Source of the DNA: Elgaria multicarinata webbii
Lineage: Eukaryota > Chordata > Lepidosauria > Squamata > Anguidae
Length of the DNA: 64,000 nucleotides
Assembly (NCBI RefSeq): GCF_023053635.1
Contig: NC_086192.1
Location: forward strand, 10,775,001 to 10,839,000
Direction: 5' to 3'
Both the position numbers and the translations under genes were made by a program. Shown in pieces: positions 12,340-21,700 of this stretch; position 1 is the first letter of the stretch; each line of letters starts with the position of its first letter. Under the pieces are notes generated by a model. The model was given only the letters and a program-made list of their open reading frames with translations. It did no database searches and had not been told where the DNA came from.

Positions 12340-12480
12340 GATGGAGGCGGAGGCGGCGAGAAGGGGAAGGAAGGAGGCGGCTCTCCGTCCTGCTCCGCCC
12401 CGGCCCGGCCCCCTTCGGGCGGCTCTTTGCCCTCCCGCTTCTTTCGTGAAGGGGGCCACGCTCCGCATTTACCTGGGAGT
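12340..12480 (-). promoter_or_regulatory. RAD51C: RAD51C 5' UTR and CpG-rich promoter region
   Basis: The DNA from about 12200 to 12460 is much richer in G, C and CpG than its surroundings, which fits a housekeeping-type start region. No TATA box is seen. It stops abruptly at about 12470, where the tandem array begins, so any promoter elements beyond -140 of the ATG must lie in the array or past it. Confidence 0.55.
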
Positions 12481-13510
12481 AAGCCCCATTGACTTCAGCG
12501 GGGTTTGCTTCTGAGTAGGCGCTGTACACTCTTTACTTCAGAGTAAGCCCCATTGACTTCAGCGGGGCTTGCTTCTGAGGAGGCACTATAAGGCTGCGAT
12601 TCTGTATATGCTTTACTTAAAAGTAAGCCCCATTGATTTCAACGGGGTTTGCTTCTGAGTAGGCATTGCATAAGGCTGCGATTCTGTACACGGTTTACTT
12701 AAGAGTAAGCCCTATTGACTTCAACGGGGCTTGCTTCAGAGTAGGCACTGCGCTATAAGGCTGTGATTCTGTACACTCTTTACTTAAGAGTAAGCCCCAT
12801 TGACTTCAGCGGGGCTTCCTTCTGAGGAGGCACTATAAGGCTGCGATTCTGTATATACTTTACTTAAGAGTAAGTCCCATTGATTTCAACGGGGCTTGCT
12901 TCAGAGTAGGCACTGCGCTATAAAGCTGCGATTCTGTACACACTTTACTTAAGAGTAAGCCCCATTGATTTCAACGGGGCTTGCTTCTGAGGAGGCACTA
13001 TAAGGCTGTGATTCTGTATATGCTTTACTTAAGAGTAAGCCCCATTGATTTCAACAGGGTTTGCTTCTGAGTAGGCATTGCATAAGGCTGCGATTCTGTA
13101 CACGCTTTACTTAAGAGTAAGTCCCATTGATTTCAACGGGGCTTGCTTCAGAGTAGGCACTGCGCTATAAGGCTGCGATTCTGTACACACTTTACTTAAG
13201 AGTAAGCCCCATTGATTTCAACGGGGCTTGCTTCTGAGGAGGCACTATAAGGCTGTGATTCTGTATATGCTTTACTTAAGAGTAAGCCCCATTGATTTCA
13301 ACGGGGTTTGCTTCTGAGTAGGCATTGCATAAGGCTGCGATTCTGTACACGCTTTACTTAAGAGTAAGCCCCATTGATTTCAATGGGGCTTGCTTCAGAG
13401 TAGGCACTGCGCTATAAGGCTGCGATTCTGTACACTCTTTACTTAAGAGTAAGCCCCATTGACTTCAACGGGGCTGGCTTCAGAGCAGACATTGCGCTGT
13501 AAAGGCTGTG
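12470..13510. repeat. Tandem array with higher-order structure beside the RAD51C promoter
   Basis: Thirteen monomers of about 80-87 bases, each with a variant of TAAGCCCCATTGATTTCAAC and CTGCGATTCTGTACAC. Three monomer types (ending GGAGGCACTATAAGG, GTAGGCATTGCATAAGG, GTAGGCACTGCGCTATAAGG) recur in fixed order, giving near-identical trimers of about 249 bases at 12540, 12955 and 13204 and a dimer at 12790. The monomer resembles a dispersed reptile repeat seen elsewhere here (for example 18555-18640). Confidence 0.92.
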
Positions 13511-13524
13511 ATCCTGTACATTTA

Positions 13525-13745
13525 TGTTATTTATTTATTACATTTATATACCGGCCCATAGCCGAAGCTCTCTTACACAGACCCACAAACCTTCGTGTAA
13601 CCTTGATTGTGGCCCAATTAAAGGTGCATAATTTTTTATTTATTTATTTATTTATTATTTATATAGCACCATCAGTGTAAACGGTGCTGTACAGAGTAAA
13701 ACAATACCATCGCAAAACCCTGCCGCATAGGCTTACATTCTAATA
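13525..13745 (-). mobile_element. Two inverted LINE tails flanking a relic
   Basis: TTTATATACCGGCCCATAG (13525-13572) and TATATAGCACCATCAGTGTA (13635-13745). The latter matches 32690-32790. Confidence 0.65.
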
Positions 13746-14830
13746 AACTAATAATATTACACATAGTCCTTCCTGCAATCTGTACTGTCATAACCCAGCT
13801 GAATCCGTTTTCTCTCTCGCACGCAGGCGCGCACGGACACGTGTTCTGTGCTGGAAAAAGACCATTATTCTGACATTCGGTCACTAAAGGATGAATTCCT
13901 CCGCGGTTAGGAAACGGGGTGACCGCGTTCCTACGACGGTTTGGCAAAGGAAGGGGTAGGTGTTTAGGGGCGAGAGAAGTTTATTTACGGGAAACAGCCC
14001 TGGTATTAGCAGGTGAGGGGTAATTTGGGGGCGCAGTCTTGAATATACTCGGGGACAAAACAGAGTAGGGGAGAACTGAACCTGTGCAACGCGGAGTGGA
14101 GGGATAATTAAGGTCGAAAGTTTCTACCCCTAATTATATACTTATAGTAGAAACGGGTAAACACACTTACTAGGCCCAAATTCCACTAAGGAAACCTGCC
14201 TGGGCGTCCCTTAAGTTACACTGAACTTGCTACTAAATGATATATCTGGAATTGTTCAGTTGTGTGTGGGTGTAAAACACGTTTTGGAAGATAGCATTTC
14301 TCCCACCACCTCGCCAATTTTTCTGATTTAATTCCCGTTGCTTGTTTATGGTCCAAACCGGTTTTAGCGTTGATGGAGAAGGGCTCAAAGCGGGAATAAT
14401 CGTAAATAGGAAACCAGGAATTCGGTTCCCTGGAAATAAAGGCCTATTGCGGTCAATGAAACTTATCCCCCAGACAATATGCAGTAAGTAGGTCTATTTA
14501 AAACGTGGTGGTGCTGGTGGTCACGGAATAAATGTAGAGAGGCCAGTCCTAAATCTGGATTATCTTTAAACCAGGGTGAATGGTCTACGCACTCCGTGTC
14601 CTTGTCCAGTGAAGCTGTGTCCTCTGAAAAGGATCCCACGAAGATCATTCTTAAAAAGGGTAAGGGCCGCATTAGAGTGCGGAGATCTTTGCAACTTGGG
14701 GTTTTGGAATGCAAAAAGAAGCACTTCTTTTAATGATAATAATAATTGGAAACCATTTTTGGTGCCGTAAGAAATTGCCTCTTCATTTGCTCCTGCAAAG
14801 AGATGCAGGACGCGCATCCGGTTTGTCCTT
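13575..14830 (+). repeat. Left copy of the TEX14 5' duplication
   Basis: Matches 25440-27020 in order: an ACACGTG-rich start, the GGCAAAGGAAGGGG block with GTGTTTAGGGGCGAGAGA, GGGGACAAAA, AGTTACACTGAACTTGCTAC, the TTGCTTGTTTAT block, the exon, and GGAAACC through CTCCTGCAAAGAGATGCA in the intron. The match is broken by indels and much divergence, so the duplication is old. Confidence 0.85.
14575..14659 (+). pseudogene. Decayed duplicate of the TEX14 first coding exon
   Basis: Aligned to 26730-26864, this copy keeps the acceptor context (AAACCAG), an ATG at 14580, the PCPVK-coding core, the run coding for KK at its end, and donor GTAAGG. It has lost about 50 bases from the middle and its ATG frame stops after ten codons. 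It sits inside the larger duplication and just upstream of the U3 array. It could still act as an untranslated exon. Confidence 0.85.
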
Positions 14831-15487
14831 TGCATTGATCCCCAACAGCAAATTTTGCAAACTGAAGGATAAATCTGCCACCCCGTTGCTCTCTCGGGCA
14901 TGCAATGAAGACAAGTTTTGCACCTGGAGGATTAGACAAATGTAAACGTTGGTGCGCTTTTTAGGAGGTGGCGGTCACGGTCCCCAAATCCAGCCTCTGT
15001 GTAGGGTGGCGGTAGGCCTCTGACAAAAGACAAGCTCCCTGTACGAAACTGGCGTACTGGATTAAAACTGGGATGCGGTGCAGTTTTACATGGCGATAAG
15101 CGTGCGCTTGGCAAGGATCTTACCTTACTTGCTGCTGGAGGCGCTAGATATGGGTCTTACTCCCAAGTAAGCGTGCCTATGTAGAATTAATAGGACCGCC
15201 CTCTCCCCAATTTGCAAAGGCATAAAGAAAGAAAAAAGGATGCTTTTATAGAAGATAAAAAAATAATGTTAATTTAAAAAAGATTTGTTTTCGAGAGCGT
15301 TTTTGTCTTGTAGAAAGGTTGGATGCAGAAGTTTACTTTCTTTCCTTGTGTGATGCCATTGTATTGAGTTATTTCATTAATAGCGTTGCTTCTGAATAAT
15401 AACATTTTTTAAAATGTTAGAATAAACTTTACGAGCGTGGAAGAAAGGAATAAAACCGCATCGCGGGCGTCATAGGGGGCGTTGACT

Positions 15488-15700
15488 ATGCTAATGAGAA
15501 GGCGTGGTCTTGTAGCTTGGCTGTGGAGGAAATTAAAAGTTCTTATTAATTTCACCTGGCATGCAGAATCAGCGGCGGGCAGAAGCCGTGATAACAGGTG
15601 GCACGCTGGCTCTGCGGCGGAAAATATTGGGGAGGGCGGCGAGGAGAAAGAAACTGACTAGAGTTCCTGTCATTCTTGCAGCCCACCGTAATTTGGAAAG
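15488..15700 (+). promoter_or_regulatory. U3 copy 1 promoter: distal octamer-like and proximal element
   Basis: ATGCTAAT (15488-15495, about -256) is one base off the octamer ATGCAAAT used by Oct-1 in snRNA genes. CCCACCGTAATTTGGAAAG (15682-15700, -62 to -44) fits the vertebrate PSE. No TATA box follows, which points to RNA polymerase II. Confidence 0.85.
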
Positions 15701-15743
15701 CTAAGAGCGCCCGGCTGGTGTTTGAGGCGCGGCACTTGGGGTT

Positions 15744-15962
15744 AAGACTATACTTTCAGGGATCATTTCTATAGTATCAAACTAGAGAAGTGCACTCGAA
15801 AGTGGTCGGTTGAGCAAGCCACGAGGAGGAGTCAAAGTGTTCTCTTCTGAGCGCGAAGCGAGTGGGCAGTGCTGCATTTCTGTGGCTGCTGCCTGCTATT
15901 GATGACCGTTCTGGCTTCCTTATGTTAAGGAGGTTGGAGGGAGAGAACACAGACTGAGTGGT
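15744..15962 (+). ncRNA. U3 snoRNA copy 1
   Basis: U3 is a box C/D snoRNA needed for early pre-rRNA cleavage in the small-subunit processome. The 219-base gene starts AAGACTATACTTTCAGGGAT, as vertebrate U3 does, and has box A (GATCATTTCTATAGT), box C' (CCACGAGGAGGA), box B (TGAGCGCGAAGC), box C (ATTGATGACCG) and box D (GACTGAGTGG). An octamer-like element, a proximal element and a 3' box surround it, so it looks functional. Confidence 0.95.
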
Positions 15963-15984
15963 TTGTTCACAATTTTTTATGCTG

Positions 15985-15999
15985 GTTTGAAAAACAGAG
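15985..15999 (+). terminator. 3' box of U3 copy 1
   Basis: GTTTGAAAAACAGAG, 22 bases past the mature end, fits the snRNA 3' box GTTTN0-3AAARNNAGA that directs 3' end formation by Integrator. Confidence 0.85.
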
Positions 16000-16189
16000 T
16001 CTAATTATTACCATCATGAAGAGTGTAATTCTATCTGCACCCAAAAACAGGAGTTCTACATTTTCTTTCTTTGTCTAAACATGCTTTGTTGCTCTTGCTG
16101 CAATGTCATAGGATTTTTCTTCCTTCCTTACATATCTATCCTCCTTTTTTTCTCTCTTTTGCAAAGGACCCACGGGGACTTGTATGCTG

Positions 16190-16330
16190 CTCCTTCCCTC
16201 CATTTTTTTTCTCACAACAACCCTGTGAAGTAGGATAGGCTGTGACTCAGCGACTGACCCAAAGTGACCTGCTGAGATTCATGGCTGAGTGGGGGATTAG
16301 AACCAGGATCTCCCAATTTCTAGAAATTAT
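16190..16330 (-). mobile_element. Inverted tRNA-SINE tail in U3 unit 1
   Basis: CTCACAACAACCCTGTGAAG, ACCTGCTGAGATTCATGGCT and GGGATTAGAACCAGGATC are the inverse of the SINE at 31398. The same piece is in units 2 (17595) and 3 (19790), so it predates the tandem duplication. Confidence 0.8.
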
Positions 16331-16775
16331 CTTTTCCCATATATCTAATCTCTTTTGTGTCTCATGTTTCCTCTTTTGTGTATTTTTCTTCTGATGAAGT
16401 AGACAGTGTTTTTGAAAGCATTCTTTATGAAAACATAGGTTGGCAGCTCAACTCATTTTACTATTAAGGTTTGGGGAACGTTTGGTCTTCCAGGTAGTGT
16501 CAGACTACACCACCCATCAGCCCTAGCCAGCATAATTAATAGTGAGGGAGGATGGGAGTTGCAGTCACATGTTCTTGTCCCTGGCCTAAACTTCCATGCA
16601 GTAGAGAGCCCGCTGCAATAACAGCAAGAAGTTTACTTTCTTGTGTGATGCCATTGCATTGAGTTATTTCATTAATTGCGTTGCTTCTGAATAATATTTT
16701 TAAAAATGTTAGAATGAACCTTACGAGCATGGAAGAAAGAAAGCAGCGTCACGGGCGTCATAGGGGGCGTTGACT

Positions 16776-16998
16776 ATGCTAATAAGAAGGCGTGGCTTGT
16801 AGCTTTGCTGGAGAATAGCTTTGCCGTGGAGGAATTTAAATGTTCTTATTAATTGCACCTGGAATGCAGAATCTGCGGCAGAAGCCGTGATAACACGTGG
16901 CGCGCTGGCTCTGCGCGAACAATATTGGGGAGGGCGGGGAGGAGAAAGAAATTGACTAGAGTTCCTGTCATTCTTGCAGCCCACCGTAATTTGGAAAG
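16776..16998 (+). promoter_or_regulatory. U3 copy 2 promoter
   Basis: Octamer-like ATGCTAAT at 16776-16783 and PSE CCCACCGTAATTTGGAAAG at 16980-16998, exactly -62 to -44 as in copy 1. Confidence 0.85.
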
Positions 16999-17041
16999 CT
17001 AAGAGCTCCCGGCTGGTGTTTGAGGCGCGGCACTTGGGGTT

Positions 17042-17260
17042 AAGACTATACTTTCAGGGATCATTTCTATAGTATCAAACTAGAGAAGTGCACTCGAAAG
17101 TGGTCGGTTGAGCAAGCCACGAGGAGGAGTCAAAGTGTTCTCTTCTGAGCGCGAAGCGGGTGGGCAGTGCTGCATTTCTGTGGCTGCTGCCTGCTATTGA
17201 TGACCGTTCTGGCTTCCTTATTTTAAGGAGGTTGGAGGGAGAGAACACAGACTGAGTGGT
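17042..17260 (+). ncRNA. U3 snoRNA copy 2
   Basis: Also 219 bases, differing from copy 1 at only a few places (for example GCGGGTGGG for GCGAGTGGG near box B and TTATTTTAAGG in the terminal stem region). All boxes are present. It sits in the second tandem unit with the same promoter layout. Confidence 0.95.
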
Positions 17261-17282
17261 TTGTTCCCAATTTTTTATACTG

Positions 17283-17298
17283 GTTTAAAAAAACAGAG
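17283..17298 (+). terminator. 3' box of U3 copy 2
   Basis: GTTTAAAAAAACAGAG, 22 bases past the mature end. Confidence 0.85.
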
Positions 17299-17755
17299 TC
17301 TAAGTATTACCATCATGAAGGGTGTAATTCTATCTCCACCCAAAAACAGGAGTTCTACATTTTCTTTTTCTGTCTAAACATGCTTTGTTGCTTTTGCTGC
17401 AATGTCATAGGATTTTTTCTTGCTTCCTTACATATCTATCCTCCTTTTTTCTCTCTTGCAAAGGATCTAAGGGGACTTGTATGCTCCTCCTCCTCTCCTT
17501 TTCCCCCCTCTCACAACAACTCTGTGAGGTAGGCTATCCTCTTGTAAAGGACCCATGGGGACTTGTATGCTGCTCCTTCTCTCCATTTTCTCTCTCACAA
17601 CAACCCTGTGAAGTAGGATAGGCTGTGACTCAGCGACTGACCCAAAGTGACCTGCTGAGATTCATGGCTGAGTGGGGGATTAGAACCAGGATCTACCAAA
17701 TTCCAGAAATTATTTTTTCCATATAACTAATATCTTTTGTGTCCTGTGTTTCCTC

Positions 17756-18256
17756 TTTTATTTATTTATTTATTACATTTTTATACCGCCCAATAGCGGA
17801 AGCTCTCTGGGCGGTTCATAAAAATTAAAACCATAATAAAACAACCAACAGGTTAAAAGCACGAATAAAAAATACAGTATAAAAAGCACAATCAGGATAA
17901 AACCACGCAGAAAAATTGATATAAGATTAAAATACAGAGTTAGAACAGTAAAATTTAAATTTAAGTTAAAATTAAGTGTTAAAATACTGAGAATAAAAAG
18001 GTCTTCAGTTGGCGACGAAAAGAGTACAGTGTAGGCGCCAGGCGGACCTCTCTGGGGAGCTCATTCCACAACCGGGGTGCCACAGCGGAGAAGGCCCTCC
18101 TCCTAGTAGCCATCTGCCTCACTTCCTTTGGCAGGGGCTCACGGAGAAGGGCCCCTGTAGATGATCTTAAGGTCCGGGCAGGTACATATGGGAGGAGGTG
18201 TTCCTTCAAATAACCTGGCCCCAAACTGTTTAGGGCTTTGAATGTTAATGCCAGCT
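17756..18256 (-). mobile_element. LINE tail with the end of its reverse-transcriptase frame
   Basis: Inverted L2-like tail. The minus strand encodes [40 protein letters not shown] and [10 protein letters not shown], the usual C-terminal end of L2/CR1-type ORF2 proteins. Confidence 0.85.
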
Positions 18257-19095
18257 CTTTTGTGTGTTTTTCTTCTGATGAAGTAGACACTGCTTATGAA
18301 AGTGTGTGAATATTAGTTATTAAGCAGACACAAGACTCTTTGTGGCTGCTGCTGCAGCAAAGTAATTGATCTTCTGGAAGTTATTTCTTCCCCATATCTC
18401 TGATCCATTTTGTGTCCCTTATTCAATATTTTCCATATATTTCTCTTAGTTTTCAGTGTTTCATATTCTTAGTGTTTATTATCTTTGATTAATTTCTATT
18501 TTACTTTCTGCGAGTGAAATTGGGCTTATGAATATTAAAGTATTTCTATTGTGAGGCTGCAATCTTTACTCTTGAGCAAGCCCTGTAGAATGCCACAAGG
18601 CTTACTTCTGAGTAGACATGTATAGGATTGCGCTCTTAAGCCTACTGCACCATAACCAACAGAGTTGTCTAACACCTTAAAAATTGTCAGTACAAGTCCT
18701 GAATGTTCTCAGAAGTGAGCCCCATACCAATCAAGAGGTGCATAGGATGGCAGCTCAACTCATTTCACTATTAAGGTTTGGGAAACATTTGGTCTTCCAG
18801 GTGGTGTCAGACAACACCACCCATCAGCCCCAGCCAGCATAATTAATAGTGAGAAAGGATGGGAGTTGCAGCCACGTGTTCTTCATCCCTGGCCTAAACT
18901 TCCATGCAGTAGAGAGCCCGCTTCAATAACATCAAGAAGTTTACTTTCTTTCCTTGTGTGTTGCCATTGCATTGAGTTATTTCATTAATTGCGTTGCTTC
19001 TGAATAATAACATTTAAAAAAATGTTAGAATAAACCTTACGAGCATGGAAGAAATAAATAAAGCAGCGTCGTGGGCGTCATAGGGGGCGTTGACT

Positions 19096-19319
19096 ATGCT
19101 AATGAGAAGGCATGGTCTTGTAGCTTGGCTGGGGAGTAGCTTTGCCGTGGATTATTAGTTTCTTATTAATTTCACCTGGCACGCAGAATCTGCGGCAGGC
19201 AGAAGCCGTGATAACAGGTGGTGCGCTGGCTCTGTGCGGAAAATATTGGGGAGGGCGGCGAGGAGAAAGAAACTGACTAGAGTTCCTGTCATTCCTGCAG
19301 CCCACTGTAATTTGGAAAG
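19096..19319 (+). promoter_or_regulatory. U3 copy 3 promoter (altered PSE)
   Basis: Octamer-like ATGCTAAT at 19096-19103 and PSE CCCACTGTAATTTGGAAAG at 19301-19319, again -62 to -44, with one change in the conserved ACCGTAA core. Confidence 0.8.
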
Positions 19320-19362
19320 CTAAGAGCTCCCGGCTGGTGTTTGAGGCGCGGCATCTGGGGTT

Positions 19363-19581
19363 AAGACTATACTTTCAGGGATCATTTCTATAGTATCAAA
19401 CTAGAGAAGTGCACTTGAAAGTGGTCGGTTGAGCAAGCCACGAGGAGGAGTCAAAGTGTTCTCTTCTGAGCGCGAAGCGGGTGGGCAGTGCTGCATTTCT
19501 GTGGCTCCTGCCTGCTATTGATGACCGTTCTGGCTTCCTTATTTTAAGGAGGTTGGAGGGAGAGAACACAGACTGAGTGGT
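19363..19581 (+). ncRNA. U3 snoRNA copy 3
   Basis: 219 bases with all boxes. It has two private changes (GCACTTGAAAG in the 5' half and GGCTCCTGCC before box C). Its proximal element carries one change in the core (CACTGTAA for CACCGTAA) and its 3' box ends CAGTG rather than CAGAG, so its output may be lower. Confidence 0.93.
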
Positions 19582-19603
19582 TTGTTCACAATTTTTTATA
19601 CTG

Positions 19604-19617
19604 GTTTAAAAAACAGT
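19604..19617 (+). terminator. 3' box of U3 copy 3
   Basis: GTTTAAAAAACAGT; the final AGA of the consensus is changed to AGT. Confidence 0.7.
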
Positions 19618-20299
19618 GTCTAATTACTACCTTCATGAAGGGTGTATTTTCTTTCTTTGTCTAAACATGCTTTGTGGCTCTTGCTGCAGTGTCATAGGAC
19701 TTTTTATTTCTTCCATACATATCTATCCTTTTTTCTCTCTTGCAAAGGACCCACGGGGACTTGTATGCTGCTCCTTCTCTCCATTTTTTCTCTCACAACA
19801 ACCCTGTGAAGTAGGATAGGCTGTGAGTCAGTGACTGACCCAAAGTGACCTGCTGAGTGGGGGATTAGAACCAGGATCTCCCAATTTCCAGATTTCCCCC
19901 TCCCCCCCATATAACTAATTTCTTTTGTGTCCCATGTTTCCTGTTTTGTATGTTTTTCTTCTGATGAAGTAGCCAGTGTTTATGAAAGCATGTGCATATT
20001 AGTTTTTAAGCCGACACAAGACTCTTTGTGGCTCCTGCTGCAGCAAAGTAATTGCTCCTCTGGATCCATTTTGTGTCCCTTGTTCAATACTTTCCACGTA
20101 TTTCTTTTATTTTTCAGTGTTTCATATTGTTAGTGTTTATTATGTTTGATTAATTTCTATTTTACTTTCTGTCCGTGAAATTGGGCTTATGAATATTAAA
20201 GTATTTATATTGTGATGCTGCAATCTTTACTCGTGAGCAAGCCCTGTAGAATGCCATGAGGCTTACTTCTGAGTAGACATGTATAGGATTGCACACAGC

Positions 20300-20520
20300 T
20301 GGCTGGGGCATTCTGGGAGTTGTAGTCCAACACATCTGGAGCGCCCCAGGTTGAGGAAGGCTGTTTTACAGGGTAGTTCTATGTATGTTCGCTTAGAAGA
20401 AAGATCTATTGAGGTCCATAGGATTTCCTGTTAAGTGTACAGGATTGTAGCAAGAGCCTTTCCGTGTTTACTTAGGAGTAAGCCTCGGGCTGCAAAGATC
20501 CGGGAAGCTTTTGCCTGTAT
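20300..20520. mobile_element. Dispersed repeat
   Basis: CTGGGAGTTGTAGTCCAACA and CCCAGGTTGAGGAAGGCTG, a common reptile repeat; other pieces lie at 2105-2235, 24745-24800, 45850-45970 and 60975-61030. Confidence 0.6.
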
Positions 20521-20866
20521 CAGCCGGCGGAAGCGACGTCAGGACTCCACGTGGATTTAAAGAGCCAGTAAACGAGCAGAAGAGAAGTCTGTTCTAGGAA
20601 GGATCGGGTGGGAACGTGATTGGCTGCTTGGGTCTCCTATGCAAATCGAAAGACAGAGGGGCTTATGGTCATTTGCCGGTTCCAAAGCAAATGCAAAGTT
20701 TTAAAGCGTTTCTCCAAAGAAATTCTCCACGGCGGACTTGAAGCCGATAGTTTTTCGGCCGTGTGAATGAATCCCGCGAAGGGGTCGCGTGGGCTAGGAA
20801 GCCGGTTGCTGTGACTTACAGAGCAGGGCGGGAGACCCAGGCTGGCGAGCCGAGCACCTTACCGTT
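20520..20866 (+). promoter_or_regulatory. U3 copy 4 upstream region with perfect octamer
   Basis: A GC-rich stretch with GACGTCAGG (CRE-like), GTGATTGGCTG (inverted CCAAT) and the perfect octamer ATGCAAAT (20639-20646, about -228). The -62 to -44 window (20805-20823) does not match the PSE of the other copies. It may be an older U3 promoter or a promoter of another origin. Confidence 0.55.
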
Positions 20867-21085
20867 AAGACTATACTTTCAGGGATCATTTCTATAGTAT
20901 CAAACTAGAGAAGTGCACTCGAAAGTGGTCGGTTGAGCAAGCCACGAGGAGGAGTCAAAGTGTTCTCTTCTGAGCGCGAAGCGAGTGGGCAGTGCTGCAT
21001 TTCTGTGGCTGCTGCCTGCTATTGATGACCGTTCTGGCTTCCTTATTTCAAGGAGGTTGGAGGGAGAGAACACAGACTGAGTGGT
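20867..21085 (+). ncRNA. U3 snoRNA copy 4 (different upstream region)
   Basis: 219 bases, almost identical to copy 1 (only TTATTTCAAGG differs near the 3' end). Likeness to the other copies begins at the gene's 5' end (three bases before) and runs about 30 bases past its 3' end. The upstream DNA is unrelated to that of copies 1-3 but contains a perfect octamer. Confidence 0.93.
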
Positions 21086-21108
21086 TTGTTCACACTTTTT
21101 TTATACTG

Positions 21109-21121
21109 GTTTAAAAATAGA
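21109..21121 (+). terminator. 3' box of U3 copy 4
   Basis: GTTTAAAAATAGA, 23 bases past the mature end, followed by an A-run. Confidence 0.75.
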
Positions 21122-21295
21122 AAAAAAAACTTGTTTTAGCTCTTTTATGTGCCCAGCTTTGATAATGCAAAGGGCTCCTAACCTACTTTCCCCTCAAATA
21201 TTAACAGTACAATTCCCATCATCCCCACCTAGCTTGGCAACCAGCCAAGAATGCTGGGCGGTTTCAGGCTTGTTCTTTGAAATACCTGGAGGCCA

Positions 21296-21700
21296 CTGGT
21301 ATTTCTTTAATGCTTTATGCCCAGTATTTAATTACTTTTTCCCAGTTAGCATATTAATAAATATAAAAAATGAAGTATATTTACCAGCAAAACCAAGATT
21401 TAAGGTGCTTGTTTAGAAATGGAGGGCATCAGCATTTCTTTAATGCTTTACATTCCCAGTATGTAGTCACTTTTTTCTAGTTGGCATATTTATAAATATA
21501 AACGTATTTTCAACAGCAAAACCAAGATTTAAGGTGCAATCTTATGCATGTTTAGAAATGGAGGGCACCAGCATTTCTTTAATGCTTTATATTCCCCGTA
21601 TTTAGTCACTTTTTTCCAGTTCGCATAATTATAAATATAAAAGTGAAGGCTTTTCAGCAGCAAAACCAAGATTTAAGGTGCAATCCTAGGAATGTTTAGA
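21296..21700. repeat. Three tandem units of about 128 bases
   Basis: Each has ATTTCTTTAATGCTTTA, TTTTCCCAGTTAGCATA or a variant, and CAGCAAAACCAAGATTTAAG. They lie directly downstream of U3 copy 4. Confidence 0.88.

Larger units (their letters stand above)
15329..16627 (+). repeat. U3 tandem unit 1
   Basis: Begins AAGTTTACTTTCTTTCC and carries promoter, U3 copy 1, 3' box, an inverted SINE tail (about 16190-16330) and a closing block ending GTAGAGAGCCCGCT. Shorter than unit 2 because about 350 bases between the SINE tail and the closing block are missing. Confidence 0.9.
16628..18936 (+). repeat. U3 tandem unit 2
   Basis: Same order as unit 1 with U3 copy 2. It alone carries a LINE tail (17756-18256) inside the common sequence, flanked by CTCTTTT on both sides, and a partial local repeat of the segment around CACAACAAC (17480-17540 and 17580-17610). 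Confidence 0.9.
18937..20300 (+). repeat. U3 tandem unit 3
   Basis: Same order with U3 copy 3, up to the block ending GTATAGGATTGC. The closing block found in units 1 and 2 is absent and other dispersed repeats follow. Confidence 0.88.

Noticed and set aside
12008-12529. Minus-strand frame of 173 codons ending in a Tyr run
   Set aside because: It runs from RAD51C exon 1 in a wrong frame into the AAT microsatellite.
17979-18290. Minus-strand frame of 103 codons beside the U3 array
   Set aside because: It is the C-terminal end of an L2/CR1-type LINE reverse-transcriptase frame in a truncated copy.
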